Assembly: GCA_023382975.1 (NCBI GenBank)
Contig: JAHDXO010000011.1
Span: forward strand, 1 to 41,779
Direction of reading: 5' to 3'
DNA length: 41,779 nt
Source: Pirellulaceae bacterium
GTDB lineage: Bacteria > Planctomycetota > Planctomycetia > Pirellulales > Pirellulaceae
Shown here: positions 7,616-15,707 of the stretch, in pieces
Numbering within the stretch: the first letter of the stretch is position 1
Layout of the letters: each line of letters opens with the position of its first letter
The notes under the pieces: model-generated
What the model saw: only the letters and a program-made list of their open reading frames with translations
Database searches by the model: none
Told to the model about the DNA's origin: nothing
Translations under genes and position numbers: made by a program

Positions 7616-8609
7616 CGAAACCGCTGCGGCCGTCGTCACGGATCGCTTGGAGGTTCTGGCGTCGGTGGTGGCATCGCAGGACGATCTGCATCAGCGGTTC
7701 CGCGGAGTGGTTCCGGAGATCGCGGCCCGGGCGCATGTCGAGCGGGTTCTGCCCGTGATCGACGAAACGTTGCAGCGTGCCCGGCTGACGCTCGCAGATC
7801 TGGATGCCATCGCCGTGGCCAACACGCCCGGGCTTGCCGGATCGTTGCTGGTCGGGCTGGTCGCCGCCAAGACCTTGTGCCTGGCGACGGGCAAGCCGCT
7901 GTTGGCCGTGAACCACTTGCATGCGCACATCTATGCCTGCCGGATCGCCAGCGGCCGGGAAATTTTTCCTTGCGTCGGGCTGATCGTCAGCGGGGGGCAC
8001 AGCAGCCTGTATCGTTGCCGCAACGCCTTCGACTTCGAGACGCTGGGCGGTACGATCGACGACGCCGCCGGGGAGGCGTTCGACAAGGTGGCCAGCATGT
8101 TGGGTTTGCCCTTTCCGGGAGGCCCGGCGCTGTCTCGGATCGCTGTCGACGGTGATCCGAAAGCCTACCGATTTCCTCGGGCTTTCTTGAACGACGATCA
8201 GCGGCTGGATTTCAGCTTCAGCGGCTTGAAGACCGCGGTGCGGTACGAAATCGCGGGCCCCGGCCGCCCCGATTTCACGGCCATCGATCTGCCGCGGCAG
8301 CGTGTGGCCGATCTGGCTGCCAGTTTTCAGGAAGCCGTCGTGGACTGCTTGGTTGGCAAAGCCGGCTTGGCGATCCGCACGACGGGCCTGCAGCGGTTGT
8401 GTGTGGGCGGCGGCGTCGCGGCCAACCGCCGACTGCGGGATCGGCTGCAGGAGACCGCCGACCGCGACGGCTTCGAGCTGCTGATCGCCCCGATGGCCCT
8501 CTGCACGGACAATGCCGTCATGGGCGCCATCGCGATCGAACGACTGAAAGCAGGCCTGACGGAATCGCTCGATCTGGACGTTTACCCGGGTTTGGTTCGA
8601 CGAAGCTGA
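7584..8609 (+). CDS. tsaD: tRNA N6-adenosine threonylcarbamoyltransferase TsaD
   Basis: A 341-residue enzyme that transfers the threonylcarbamoyl group from TC-AMP to A37 of ANN-decoding tRNAs (t6A), working with TsaB and TsaE in the cytoplasm. The family start LETTCDETAAAVV is intact. The metal-binding histidines are H111 and H115 in NHLHAHIYA. The ATPase-fold motifs LIVSGGHSSLY, GEAFDKVASMLGLPFPGG and DFSFSGLKTA are all present. The ATG at 7584 lies inside the end of the S41 protease gene with GGAAAAAG upstream. Length and motif order are those of ordinary bacterial TsaD. tsaB and tsaE are not in the window. Confidence 0.97.
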   Translation: MRILTLETTCDETAAAVVTDRLEVLASVVASQDDLHQRFRGVVPEIAARAHVERVLPVIDETLQRARLTLADLDAIAVANTPGLAGSLLVGLVAAKTLCLATGKPLLAVNHLHAHIYACRIASGREIFPCVGLIVSGGHSSLYRCRNAFDFETLGGTIDDAAGEAFDKVASMLGLPFPGGPALSRIAVDGDPKAYRFPRAFLNDDQRLDFSFSGLKTAVRYEIAGPGRPDFTAIDLPRQRVADLAASFQEAVVDCLVGKAGLAIRTTGLQRLCVGGGVAANRRLRDRLQETADRDGFELLIAPMALCTDNAVMGAIAIERLKAGLTESLDLDVYPGLVRRS

Positions 8610-8674
8610 ACCGTATCATGAACGTTCGGGGTTCCACGGGAGTGCAGACCGACAGCGTTCGGGAGGTGACGTCA

Positions 8675-10036
8675 ATGTGCAAAACGGGTTGTTTGCTTGG
8701 GCCAGCCGTGCTTCTGGCTGTGTCGTCGTTCTTGCTTGCCGCCGAGGATCGCCCGCCGAACGTGATCGTGATCCTGACCGACGATCAGGGCACGATCGAC
8801 GCCAATTGTTTTGGCGCCAAGGATCTGGTCACGCCGGGGATCGACGGCTTGGCGGAACGCGGCGTCAGGTTCACCCAGTTCTATGCCGCGGCGCCCGTGT
8901 GTTCGCCCAGCAGGGCCGGCTTGAACACGGGACGCTACCCCGTCCGGGCCGGCGTGCCGGGCAACGTCAGCTCGCAGCAAGGCCACGCGGGGATGTCGCC
9001 CGATCAGGTGACGATGGCCGAGATGTTTCGAGCGGCTGGCTACGCGACGGCGCACGTCGGCAAGTGGCACTTAGGCTATACGCCCGACACCATGCCGAAC
9101 AACCAAGGCTTCGACCATTCGTTCGGGCACATGGGCGGCTGTATCGACAACTACTCGCACTTCTTCTACTGGCAAGGCCCCAACCGTCACGACTTGTGGA
9201 GGAACGGGACCGAGGTCTATCACGACGGGCGCTACTTCCCGGATCTGATGGTCGACGAAACGGTGCAGTTCATCGAACAGCAGCGTGAGCGACCCTTTTT
9301 CGTCTACTTCGCCATCAACTTGCCGCACTACCCGTACCAAGGCGACGCCCACTGGCTGGAATACTATCGCGAGTTGCCGTATCCGCGCAACCTGTACGCG
9401 GCCTTTGTATCGTCCATGGATGCCCGGATTCTGAGACTCACGCAAGCACTCGACCGACTCAACCTGCGCCAGCAGACGATCATTGTTTTTCAATCCGACC
9501 ATGGGCATTCGTGCGAGGAACGTGCGCACTTTGGCGGTGGCAACGCAGGGCCGTACCGCGGAGCGAAGTTCAGTCTGTTCGAGGGCGGAATCCGCGTCCC
9601 GGCGGCCATCAGTTGGCCCGGTCGCCTTCCCGAGAACGCCGTGCGCGGGCAGGTGGCTCACAGTTGCGACTGGCTGCCCACGTTGGCCGAATTGTGCGGC
9701 GTGCCGCTGCTGAACGAAGACATCGACGGACGCAGCCTCGCGTCCGTCATCCGCTCGGATACGGCCCCGACGCCGCACGACTCGCTTCACTGGACGACCG
9801 GTAACAGTTGGGCCGTTCGCCAAGGCGACTGGAAACTGCTGGGCGAGCCCAAGGACACATCGAACAAGGGCGAGTTGACGGCGGACGACAAACTGTTCCT
9901 GGTGAATCTGGCCGAAGATGCCGCCGAAATGCGAAACATGGCGGCGGAAAACCCAGAAGTTGTCAACCGCTTGAAGTCCTTGCACCAGCAATGGATCAAG
10001 GGCATTTCGGCCCCCGTCGCCAACCCGAAACGCTGA
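8675..10036 (+). CDS. Secreted type I sulfatase (arylsulfatase family)
   Basis: A 453-residue sulfate ester hydrolase of the alkaline-phosphatase superfamily. The start at 8675 has an excellent GGAGGTGA 6 bases upstream, and the first 22 residues are a signal peptide (LLGPAVLLAVSSFLLAAE). The core begins with PNVIVILTDDQG, whose DD ligates calcium. The activating motif is CSPSR (76-80): Cys76 would be converted to formylglycine by a sulfatase-modifying enzyme, which is not encoded here. GKWHLGY and FQSDHGHSCEE carry further active-site residues. The natural substrate (sulfated polysaccharide or glycosaminoglycan) cannot be told. Planctomycetes typically carry many such enzymes. It is 65 bases downstream of tsaD on the same strand. 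Confidence 0.95.
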   Translation: MCKTGCLLGPAVLLAVSSFLLAAEDRPPNVIVILTDDQGTIDANCFGAKDLVTPGIDGLAERGVRFTQFYAAAPVCSPSRAGLNTGRYPVRAGVPGNVSSQQGHAGMSPDQVTMAEMFRAAGYATAHVGKWHLGYTPDTMPNNQGFDHSFGHMGGCIDNYSHFFYWQGPNRHDLWRNGTEVYHDGRYFPDLMVDETVQFIEQQRERPFFVYFAINLPHYPYQGDAHWLEYYRELPYPRNLYAAFVSSMDARILRLTQALDRLNLRQQTIIVFQSDHGHSCEERAHFGGGNAGPYRGAKFSLFEGGIRVPAAISWPGRLPENAVRGQVAHSCDWLPTLAELCGVPLLNEDIDGRSLASVIRSDTAPTPHDSLHWTTGNSWAVRQGDWKLLGEPKDTSNKGELTADDKLFLVNLAEDAAEMRNMAAENPEVVNRLKSLHQQWIKGISAPVANPKR

Positions 10037-10107
10037 GTTCTGTGTCGTGCGGGCGATCGTGCTCGACATCACACCGCCCGCGCGACGCCCAACGGAGTCA
10101 ACTCGTC

Positions 10108-10404
10108 ATGAAAATCTACGCGGTCGATAAGCCTGAAGTGACTCCGCTGGAAATGCCGGATCGATTCCGTCTGCAGATCGTCTATTTCATGACTCCGCCG
10201 GGACTTCACGGAGTACCGCCGCTACCGCCCGGCGACTACTGGATTCGCCAGGACGACGCGCGCAGATGGCTGAACGACCTGGTGGTCGAAGTCGTCTCGC
10301 CGCTGGATGCCGAATCCAAAGCCGAGATTGAATTGACGGACGAACAGGAAGCATGGCTTCAGTGGCTGGTCGACCACCAGATCCAGCACGTGCGCATCGC
10401 TTAG
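10108..10404 (+). CDS. Small conserved-looking protein of unknown function (98 aa)
   Basis: A 98-residue soluble acidic protein with no signal peptide, membrane span or Cys motif. The ATG at 10108 has GGAG about 11 bases upstream. The sequence begins MKIYAVDKPEVTPLEMPDRF and ends in a charged helix (ELTDEQEAWLQWLVDHQIQ). Codon use matches the neighbouring sulfatase gene, 71 bases upstream, and a strong hairpin follows the stop. I do not recognise the family; it may be a lineage-specific planctomycete protein. Confidence 0.7.
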   Translation: MKIYAVDKPEVTPLEMPDRFRLQIVYFMTPPGLHGVPPLPPGDYWIRQDDARRWLNDLVVEVVSPLDAESKAEIELTDEQEAWLQWLVDHQIQHVRIA

Positions 10405-10415
10405 CAGCGGCCGAG

Positions 10416-10455
10416 AAAAAAGCCGCAGCACGACGTTCCTTCATCGTGCTGCGGC
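10416..10455. terminator. 12-bp perfect stem-loop after the 98-aa gene
   Basis: GCCGCAGCACGA (10422-10433) pairs perfectly with 10444-10455 across a 10-base loop. On the plus strand only CTT follows, so it would be a weak terminator for the sulfatase/98-aa transcript. On the minus strand six T follow, the better terminator, although no minus-strand gene ends here. It may stop antisense transcription. Confidence 0.55.
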
Positions 10456-10686
10456 CTTCGATATGAAACGGAGCAACCGAGGTTGCACCGGATTCCCGGT
10501 CGGTTTTCGCGTCAAGCGACGCAAGACGCCCGGAGATGGTATCGGCTGGAACGACGGCATGACTCAAGCCGATTTTGCCGTTGGCTCGGAGAGCGTCGAG
10601 AAAAAATGATTGTGAAATTCTTCAGTCATCGATATCATCAGGGAGGTTCAAAGGGCAAGCTTCCGTTTTTCGGAAAGGTGCATGGA

Positions 10687-11355
10687 ATGTCTTGGCTGGT
10701 GCTTTCGATGGTTGTTCTGGCCTGTCAACTGGACACGCCCGCGGGGGCTCAACCGCGAGACGCCGAGAGTGCTGTTCCGCGCCGACTAACCGAAATCGAT
10801 CGGTCCATTCGCGAAGCGATGCGAGCGGAGGCGACTGCCCGAACCGATGGCGAACAACGAGACGCGGTTCAGAAGATGGCCGAAATCTATCGCGAGATCC
10901 TAAACGACCCTCGATTTGCTGCCAGCGATACCCTGAAATCGTACCGGGCGAGACTGTGGAGTCGCATGGTTCGCGTCCGTCAAGATCTGGAGCGACGCCA
11001 AGCTCGGGAGCAGCAGCAGCTCAAGGATCTGGAGCCTGGGCAGTCGGAAGCGATCGAAGTCGCCACGCGCGGCTTGGCGGATCAACTGGCCTCGTTCAGT
11101 TACACGATGGGCGGGCCGGCCTACGTGTTCGAGCAAGGTGGCGGAGTCATGGGCGGGGGTGCGGTGCAAGACCATGCTCAGGAACTGATCGAATTGATCC
11201 AGAGAACCATCCAGCCTGACTTCTGGGATACGGCTGGCGGACCGGGCAGCATGTTCTACTACCGGCCGCTCATGGCGCTGGTCGTCAGTGCCACGTCCGA
11301 AGTGCATGGCAACGTCGGCGGTCTGCTGCAGGCACTGCGACGGGCCGGCCAATAG
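10687..11355 (+). CDS. Secreted protein of unknown function with helical core
   Basis: A 222-residue protein. The start at 10687 has GGAAAGG 8 bases upstream and gives a compact signal peptide (MSWLVLSMVVLACQLDTPAGAQ); an in-frame ATG at 10606 would add 27 basic residues. The mature part begins with long charged helices (about 35-130), ending in ERRQAREQQQLKDLE. It continues to a glycine-rich stretch (FEQGGGVMGGGAVQ) and ends with WDTAGGPGSMFYYRPLMALVVSATSEVHGNVGGLLQALR, a pattern seen in several small secreted planctomycete proteins. I cannot name a function. It sits alone on its strand, facing the DUF2203 gene end to end with 34 bases between the stops. Confidence 0.72.
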   Translation: MSWLVLSMVVLACQLDTPAGAQPRDAESAVPRRLTEIDRSIREAMRAEATARTDGEQRDAVQKMAEIYREILNDPRFAASDTLKSYRARLWSRMVRVRQDLERRQAREQQQLKDLEPGQSEAIEVATRGLADQLASFSYTMGGPAYVFEQGGGVMGGGAVQDHAQELIELIQRTIQPDFWDTAGGPGSMFYYRPLMALVVSATSEVHGNVGGLLQALRRAGQ

Positions 11356-11389
11356 ACAGCCCGAATTCAGCGACGACTTCGCCCGAAAA

Positions 11390-11854
11390 TCAGCAGAGGA
11401 ATGTGGATCGCGAAGCTTGACTGCGGGGCGAGACCGACGACAGTGGCTTTCGCGACGCGAAACCCGCATCGATTTCGTGCCAGTGCGAGACTTCTTCCTC
11501 GCCCAGTTTCCAGCAGAAGTACACGTGATGTCCGTCCAGGATGCCGGGGAAATCTACCAGTCCGTCGGTGGCACTTTTTAGCTCGACACCCAACTGGTGC
11601 AATTCCTCGATGTACTCGCGGATGCGATTTGCATCGCGCTCAAGATCCTCCCCCATCTGGGAGAGTTCGTCGTCGTAGGGGTTCCCGGCGGTCAGCCTGC
11701 GGCCAGCCAGCAACACTTGCAGACGGTCGCGACGGTCGACAAGATCCCGCGCATCTCGCACAAGATCCTGCATGATGGCTCGAACCAACGGCAGGGTGGC
11801 GTTCGCTTCTCGCACGGTGAAAAGTCGAGAAGGACAGGAGACATTTGCGGTCAT
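11390..11854 (-). CDS. DUF2203 family protein
   Basis: A 154-residue cytoplasmic protein. FTVREANATLPLVRAIMQDLV at the start and GVELKSATDGLVDFPGILDG...VYFCWKLGEEEVSHWHEIDAGFASRKPL at the end are the two hallmark blocks of DUF2203. The middle is a long charged helix. The C-terminal 25 residues after the conserved block (SSVSPRSQASRSTFLC) are not typical and may be read-on. The function of the family is unknown. No strong Shine-Dalgarno precedes the ATG at 11854, but a good promoter lies at 11930-11957. Confidence 0.88.
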   Translation of the reverse strand: MTANVSCPSRLFTVREANATLPLVRAIMQDLVRDARDLVDRRDRLQVLLAGRRLTAGNPYDDELSQMGEDLERDANRIREYIEELHQLGVELKSATDGLVDFPGILDGHHVYFCWKLGEEEVSHWHEIDAGFASRKPLSSVSPRSQASRSTFLC

Positions 11855-11929
11855 CGTGGTGTCTATTCGAATCCTAAGTGTCGAACCAGCGTCGCTTTAC
11901 CTCGTTGCGCCGACGCTTCTCCACCCGCT

Positions 11930-11957
11930 ATTATACGGGCAGTTGGACTCTCAGCAA
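11930..11957 (-). promoter_or_regulatory. Candidate promoter of the DUF2203 gene
   Basis: On the minus strand a perfect TATAAT (11935-11930) lies 16 bases after TTGCTG (11957-11952). Transcription would start about 70 bases before the ATG at 11854. Confidence 0.5.
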
Positions 11958-12090
11958 GTTGACGGCACTAGTCACAAAGATAGGTTTCCACAAGATTTAC
12001 CGAACATCGCGGTCGAATCGGGCGTAACGGTGTTGAGCGTAGACTTGAAAAAATTTTTGGCGAAAAGCCACACTGCTCAATGGGATTCGC

Positions 12091-12118
12091 TTGACTAGCA
12101 GGCTTCGTCACGTAGAGT
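12091..12118 (+). promoter_or_regulatory. Candidate promoter of csrA
   Basis: TTGACT (12091-12096, 5 of 6), a 16-base spacer and TAGAGT (12113-12118, 4 of 6), preceded by an A/T-rich tract. It would give a leader of about 140 bases before csrA. Confidence 0.45.
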
Positions 12119-12262
12119 GAATTGATGTAAAAAGCCTAGTCCTTCGCAGGGATTTGGCGGGTGCCGGAGAAGGCTTTCGGACGTCTATTGGGAAGAACGC
12201 CGAAAGGCCAGCGATGTCATCCTCTTTGGATGGGGATGGCAGTACTTCAAAGGAATGACAAA

Positions 12263-12484
12263 ATGTTGGTACTGTCTCGAAAGAAAAACGAGAGCATTGT
12301 CATCAACAATGACATCACCATTGTGGTGGTAGAGATTCGTGGTGACAAGGTGCGACTCGGCGTCGAAGCGCCCAAGGAAGTCCCCGTGCATCGTCGCGAG
12401 GTGTACGATGCCATCAAACGGAACGAGGCGGTACAAGGCGACCAGTTCACGCAGACCACCAACGAACCAGTCGCAGAGAACTGA
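12263..12484 (+). CDS. csrA: Carbon storage regulator CsrA
   Basis: A 73-residue RNA-binding post-transcriptional regulator that dimerises and binds GGA-containing hairpins near ribosome sites. The sequence begins MLVLSRKKNESIVIN and keeps VRLGVEAPKEVPVHRREVYDAI, including the Arg of VHRREV that contacts RNA. A short polar tail follows. The start at 12263 has AAAGGA 8 bases upstream; the longer frame from 12161 would add 34 residues foreign to the family. It stands as a single gene with its own promoter, just outside the tRNA-Glu island. Confidence 0.97.
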   Translation: MLVLSRKKNESIVINNDITIVVVEIRGDKVRLGVEAPKEVPVHRREVYDAIKRNEAVQGDQFTQTTNEPVAEN

Positions 12485-12602
12485 AGTGTCACGCTCGGTT
12501 CCCTTCCCACATCAGGCGAGTCTTGGAAGATCACCTGACTCGGTAGCTTGAAGATTCCTTCGCACGTCGCGTTTCGCTGCCGAGATTTGCTCATACGACC
12601 AC

Positions 12603-12632
12603 TTGACGCACCGGCGTCTCTGCTAGTATACC
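12603..12632 (+). promoter_or_regulatory. Candidate promoter of tRNA-Glu
   Basis: TTGACG (12603-12608), an 18-base spacer and TATACC (12627-12632). Transcription would start near 12639, about 36 bases before the mature tRNA. Confidence 0.45.
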
Positions 12633-12674
12633 TTGAGCACGAATGGTTGCTCCTGCCGCTGCGGGAGTGCGTTT

Positions 12675-12747
12675 GGCCCCGTCGTCTAGCGGTCTAGGAC
12701 ACCGGCCTTTCACGCCGGCAACACGGGTTCGAGTCCCGTCGGGGTCA
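12675..12747 (+). tRNA. tRNA-Glu(UUC)
   Basis: The acceptor arms GGCCCCG and CGGGGTC pair in 7 bp with one G-U. The anticodon stem CCGGC/GCCGG holds CTTTCAC with anticodon TTC. The T arm ACGGG-TTCGAGT-CCCGT is standard. CCA is not encoded. The 3' half is partly duplicated at 17644-17665, and an integrase remnant follows immediately, so this tRNA is the likely integration site of the island 12748-17665. Confidence 0.95.
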
Positions 12748-13138
12748 CCTTCTCTTCGCACTTTCCCCGGTTTTTACCGGGTTTTCTTGAGGTTTCGAGC
12801 AGCGTCTCACCCCTGCCTGATTCAAGGGAAATTCGCCCTGATTGCAGCGCTTTTTGCAGCGAGTTGTCCATTGGGGTCGAGACCGCCTTATCGTAATCTG
12901 CATCGGTCACCTGCCAATAGTTCTTTTGAGCGACCAAAGTGCTGTGTCCAAGCCAAGCCGCAGCAGCATGGGCGGGGAACTCAGCGGCCAGCTCGGTAGC
13001 CCGGTTGGCCAGTAGGTTTTGCCACAACTTCGGACACACCGCCAGACCTGCCCGCTTGATGATCCTACGGGCGAAGAGCAACGGCGCAATGTCCGCCAGA
13101 CTTCTGCGCGTCGCGCCCTGGTCCAGCCTAGTTACCAA
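12710..13138 (-). pseudogene. Decayed tyrosine recombinase (integrase), C-terminal fragment
   Basis: Only the C-terminal catalytic part remains, recognisable from about 13072 (RIIKRAGLAVCPKLWQN) to about 12850. RATELAAEFPAH, AAWLGHSTLVAQKNY and WQVTDADYDKAV match the boxes around the second catalytic region and the tyrosine nucleophile (Y in QKNYWQVT) of planctomycete-type phage integrases. The box usually reading NLRAT/SR is NLLANR here, so the conserved catalytic Arg appears lost. No N-terminal DNA-binding domain is found upstream. The frame runs into the antisense of tRNA-Glu, ending VTPTGLEPVLPA, a tail produced by tRNA sequence rather than by the enzyme. This supports integration at that tRNA. 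Confidence 0.85.
12727..12748 (+). repeat. Candidate left attachment site in tRNA-Glu
   Basis: This 22-base part of the tRNA 3' end (T-loop to the first base past the acceptor) matches 17644-17665 in 18 of 22 positions without gaps. The last 10 bases, TCGGGGTCAC, are identical. Confidence 0.6.
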
Positions 13139-13171
13139 GCTCGCAAAGGTCCAACCCGGCCTTCAACAACC

Positions 13172-14563
13172 CTATACGTCGCGAAACAGCTTCAACTGCT
13201 TGGTGATTCTGGCCATCGTGGCCTGGGTTAGGCGGTGGTTCACGCGGTAGACGTAGCGACTCAGCACGGCACTCGCTGCCGGCGCGTCCAGTTCCAACTC
13301 GGCTACCGTGGTTTCGTCAAACAGGTCACTCCCAGTCAGCACGTAGGTCAGTTGCTGGCGCACGTCGCCTGCATACAAGTCCTGACTGGGCACCCGCAAC
13401 TTGCTGTTGACGGTCAAGTGATGTGGGGCTTCATACCTCGGGAGCGGCCTGTTGTCTTCTGTGTCCCCAACGCTTTCGGCCGTGCGGTGCCGTTTCTCCA
13501 GCCACTCGTCGCCCTGGTCCCGATCGACGACGTGGTACTTGACGCCCATGCGTATCTTGGGACGCTGCTCGGCCGAATGAAAGACCGGGAGTTCGCCCGA
13601 TCCGCGGCGCGCAAAGCGGATCACCACCTGCGACAACTCGCCGCTCGTCGCGGGAACGGTGTTTCCAGGCAACAGGTCGATTCGCGGGGCACTCAAATCG
13701 TCGAGCTGGCACGTGGCAGATCGCGCGGTCACGGGAGCATCCGGCACGATGTTGGTCATGGTGACTTCCCCCTCAAATTCCCGTGGCGCAGCCTTGGCGG
13801 GCGAATGGCCGATCAACGTCCCGGCCGGGTAGAGGTACAACAATACTCGCGGGGCCTGCCGGAACATCTGCTGCGTGCCGCTGTCCCGGACAGGGACGAA
13901 CAGTTGCACAGGCTCGGGCAAGCCATTCGTCGTGCAGTCCTCCGCATGGATGACCAGGGCCTCGACTTCCTCGAAGCCGGGGAAGTCCTCGCTTTCCTGG
14001 CCGCCGGGACCGACGCCCCGATGCAAGTCGCGCTGCACCGCTTCGTAGAATCGCAGGCGTTTGCGCTCGAACCGTTCGCTCCGCTGGTCGCACGCGTCGA
14101 TGTGGGCGCGGACTTCGTCGACAATCGAGTCTCGTTCGTCACAGCGAATCAGCACGCCGGCCTCCAGGTTGTAGCCCTCCAAGGCATTCTCTGTCCAGTT
14201 GTGGCTACCGACGACGATGCATCGGCTCGTCGAGTCCATTTCGATAAGCAGAACCTTCGAGTGGAACTGACCTCGCTCCGCGGCCGTCTCCTCCGGCTTC
14301 TTGAAACCCAAGTGAAGCCGGACGGTGTCCGGGAACTCGTCTTCCAGGTTCGCCAGCGCTGGCAGGTCGGTTGGAAACCGGACGCTGGCGACCAGCCGGC
14401 CGCTGCCGCGAGCGTGCGTCTTGAGGAAATCGCGCAGCAACGCCACGCCGGGCCGAGTCACGAAGGCAACGGCCGCGTCAACCCGGCGAGCGGCAGCCAG
14501 CAACGGGCGCAGAATCGGCCCTTGAGGCCGGAACGGATAGGGATCGAAAAACTGGATCTGCAT
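13172..14563 (-). CDS. PLD-superfamily protein (possible nuclease)
   Basis: A 463-residue protein; the start at 14563 is supported by the natural opening MQIQFFDPYPFRP and GAGAAAG just upstream. Residues 1-130 form one phospholipase-D-type half domain: LAAARRVDAAVAFVTRPGVALL, then H101 and K103 of the HxK motif and GSHNWTENAL (119-128). The acidic residue of HxK(x)4D is Glu108 rather than Asp, with Asp110 two residues on. With one half-site it would have to dimerise, as Nuc/BfiI-type nucleases do. The remaining 330 residues are unrecognised, rich in beta-strand-like segments, and may bind nucleic acid or a partner. It is the last intact gene of the tRNA-Glu island, on the same strand as the DUF3800 gene 220 bases upstream. 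Confidence 0.82.
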   Translation of the reverse strand: MQIQFFDPYPFRPQGPILRPLLAAARRVDAAVAFVTRPGVALLRDFLKTHARGSGRLVASVRFPTDLPALANLEDEFPDTVRLHLGFKKPEETAAERGQFHSKVLLIEMDSTSRCIVVGSHNWTENALEGYNLEAGVLIRCDERDSIVDEVRAHIDACDQRSERFERKRLRFYEAVQRDLHRGVGPGGQESEDFPGFEEVEALVIHAEDCTTNGLPEPVQLFVPVRDSGTQQMFRQAPRVLLYLYPAGTLIGHSPAKAAPREFEGEVTMTNIVPDAPVTARSATCQLDDLSAPRIDLLPGNTVPATSGELSQVVIRFARRGSGELPVFHSAEQRPKIRMGVKYHVVDRDQGDEWLEKRHRTAESVGDTEDNRPLPRYEAPHHLTVNSKLRVPSQDLYAGDVRQQLTYVLTGSDLFDETTVAELELDAPAASAVLSRYVYRVNHRLTQATMARITKQLKLFRDV

Positions 14564-14783
14564 GGTCTTTCTCGCGTCAAGGTCGTTCGGCCGCCGATGG
14601 CAATCTTCGTATCTCAAGTCTGCTGCCTGCCACAAAGTCCGAGCCTTCGGCGGTCGGTTCGGGATTTCATGTCAATACGGGATTTCGCCTTGTCCCCCAC
14701 GGTTCCCCGCGGTAAACTACAGTAGCTGGTGGACAAAATTCGGCCCCTGGCCGTGTGGTCGTCGGGTTCGTCCCGGCGAGACC

Positions 14784-15626
14784 CTATATCCGCCGGCTAT
14801 TTTTTGCGCGGGCCGAAAGCGTCAGCGGATTGCTCGGCGTGTAGTAGACGCCGTGGATCGCCGTGCGGGTGTCGTCCATGTCGTAGACCAGCTTGGCCTG
14901 CGGACGGACCACCTCCCAGAAGCGATCTTCGCCTTTCTCGTACAACCGTTGCAGGGTCCACAGGAAGTAGTCCACGGCTTGTAGACCGCCGCTGTCTCGG
15001 GGCGTGCTGGCACGGATGTGGATCGTCGTCTGGCTCCGCACGCCCCAAGTCTGTTCGTAGGTCTGGCGGGACTGATCCAGGGCCAGTTGCAGCGCGGCCG
15101 TCCGATCGCTCTTGCCCCTTTTCGCGAAACAGATTTCAAAGTGATCGCCGCGGTGGAACCGGCTCTTGAACAGTTGGTGGACGAGGTCATCGTACAGTTC
15201 GTTTTCGCGGTACCAGTAGTCCGGGTCGGCCTGGTTGCGGGCGCGGACCTGCTCGACCAACCGCTGCTTGTCCCGCACGACGGCGTAGAAGGAAACTGCT
15301 TGGCCGGCCAGCAGCTTGAGCACCCGGTAGCGGACTTCGGGCAAGTCGTCCTTGGCGTGGAACATGACCGCCGTCTTGCCTTCGTCGGGTTGCATCGAGG
15401 GGACGTTCTTGAAGTAGGGATCGGCCAGCAACTCCGCGCGTAGCAATTCCAGTTCGCGGTTCAGGCTGTCCGGGTCGTCGACTTCCAGCTTGCCGAGGAT
15501 GAAGTAGTTCGAGCAGCCTTCCTGGCCGACGATCGGACGGCGACGGCGCGCGAACAGCGTTGGGTCGCCGGCTTCGTCGACGAAGTAGTGCAGGACCACG
15601 GTTTCGGAGTCATTCCCGTTGGGCAT
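14784..15626 (-). CDS. DUF3800 family protein
   Basis: A 280-residue protein starting MPNGNDSETVVLHYFVDEAGD, the opening signature of DUF3800, followed by FHAKDDLPEVRYRVLKLL and, late, LQAVDYFLWTLQRLYEKGEDRFWE and LVYDMDD, all typical of the family. The repeated acidic residues (DE in the first block, D in AVDYF, DMDD near the end) could form a metal site, and a nuclease-like role is often suspected; that is inference. The start at 15626 has GAGGGG upstream. It lies 81 bases downstream of the chimeric pseudogene on the same strand. Such genes are found in mobile and defence-rich regions, which fits this island. Confidence 0.86.
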   Translation of the reverse strand: MPNGNDSETVVLHYFVDEAGDPTLFARRRRPIVGQEGCSNYFILGKLEVDDPDSLNRELELLRAELLADPYFKNVPSMQPDEGKTAVMFHAKDDLPEVRYRVLKLLAGQAVSFYAVVRDKQRLVEQVRARNQADPDYWYRENELYDDLVHQLFKSRFHRGDHFEICFAKRGKSDRTAALQLALDQSRQTYEQTWGVRSQTTIHIRASTPRDSGGLQAVDYFLWTLQRLYEKGEDRFWEVVRPQAKLVYDMDDTRTAIHGVYYTPSNPLTLSARAKNSRRI

Positions 15627-15707
15627 AGTCCCCTCGATCGCAGGACGGCGACCGGCATGTCGCGGCCGATATTTTCTGGAGTCGCCACCCCACGCTGCCG
15701 TTCCTTC

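Larger units (their letters stand above)
11855..12262. other. Divergent intergenic region, DUF2203 / csrA
   Basis: 408 bases without a supported gene. It holds two candidate promoters (11930-11957 minus, 12091-12118 plus) and an A6/T5 tract near 12050 that could bend DNA or act as an upstream element. The csrA leader from about 12125 to 12262 is long (about 140 bases) and contains an AAGGAA-type ribosome site. No further RNA structure is claimed. Confidence 0.6.

Noticed and set aside
12710..12760. TPTGLEPVLPA as a real C-terminal motif of the integrase fragment
   Set aside because: These residues come from reading the antisense of tRNA-Glu and its flank. The tail reflects the integration site, not enzyme sequence.
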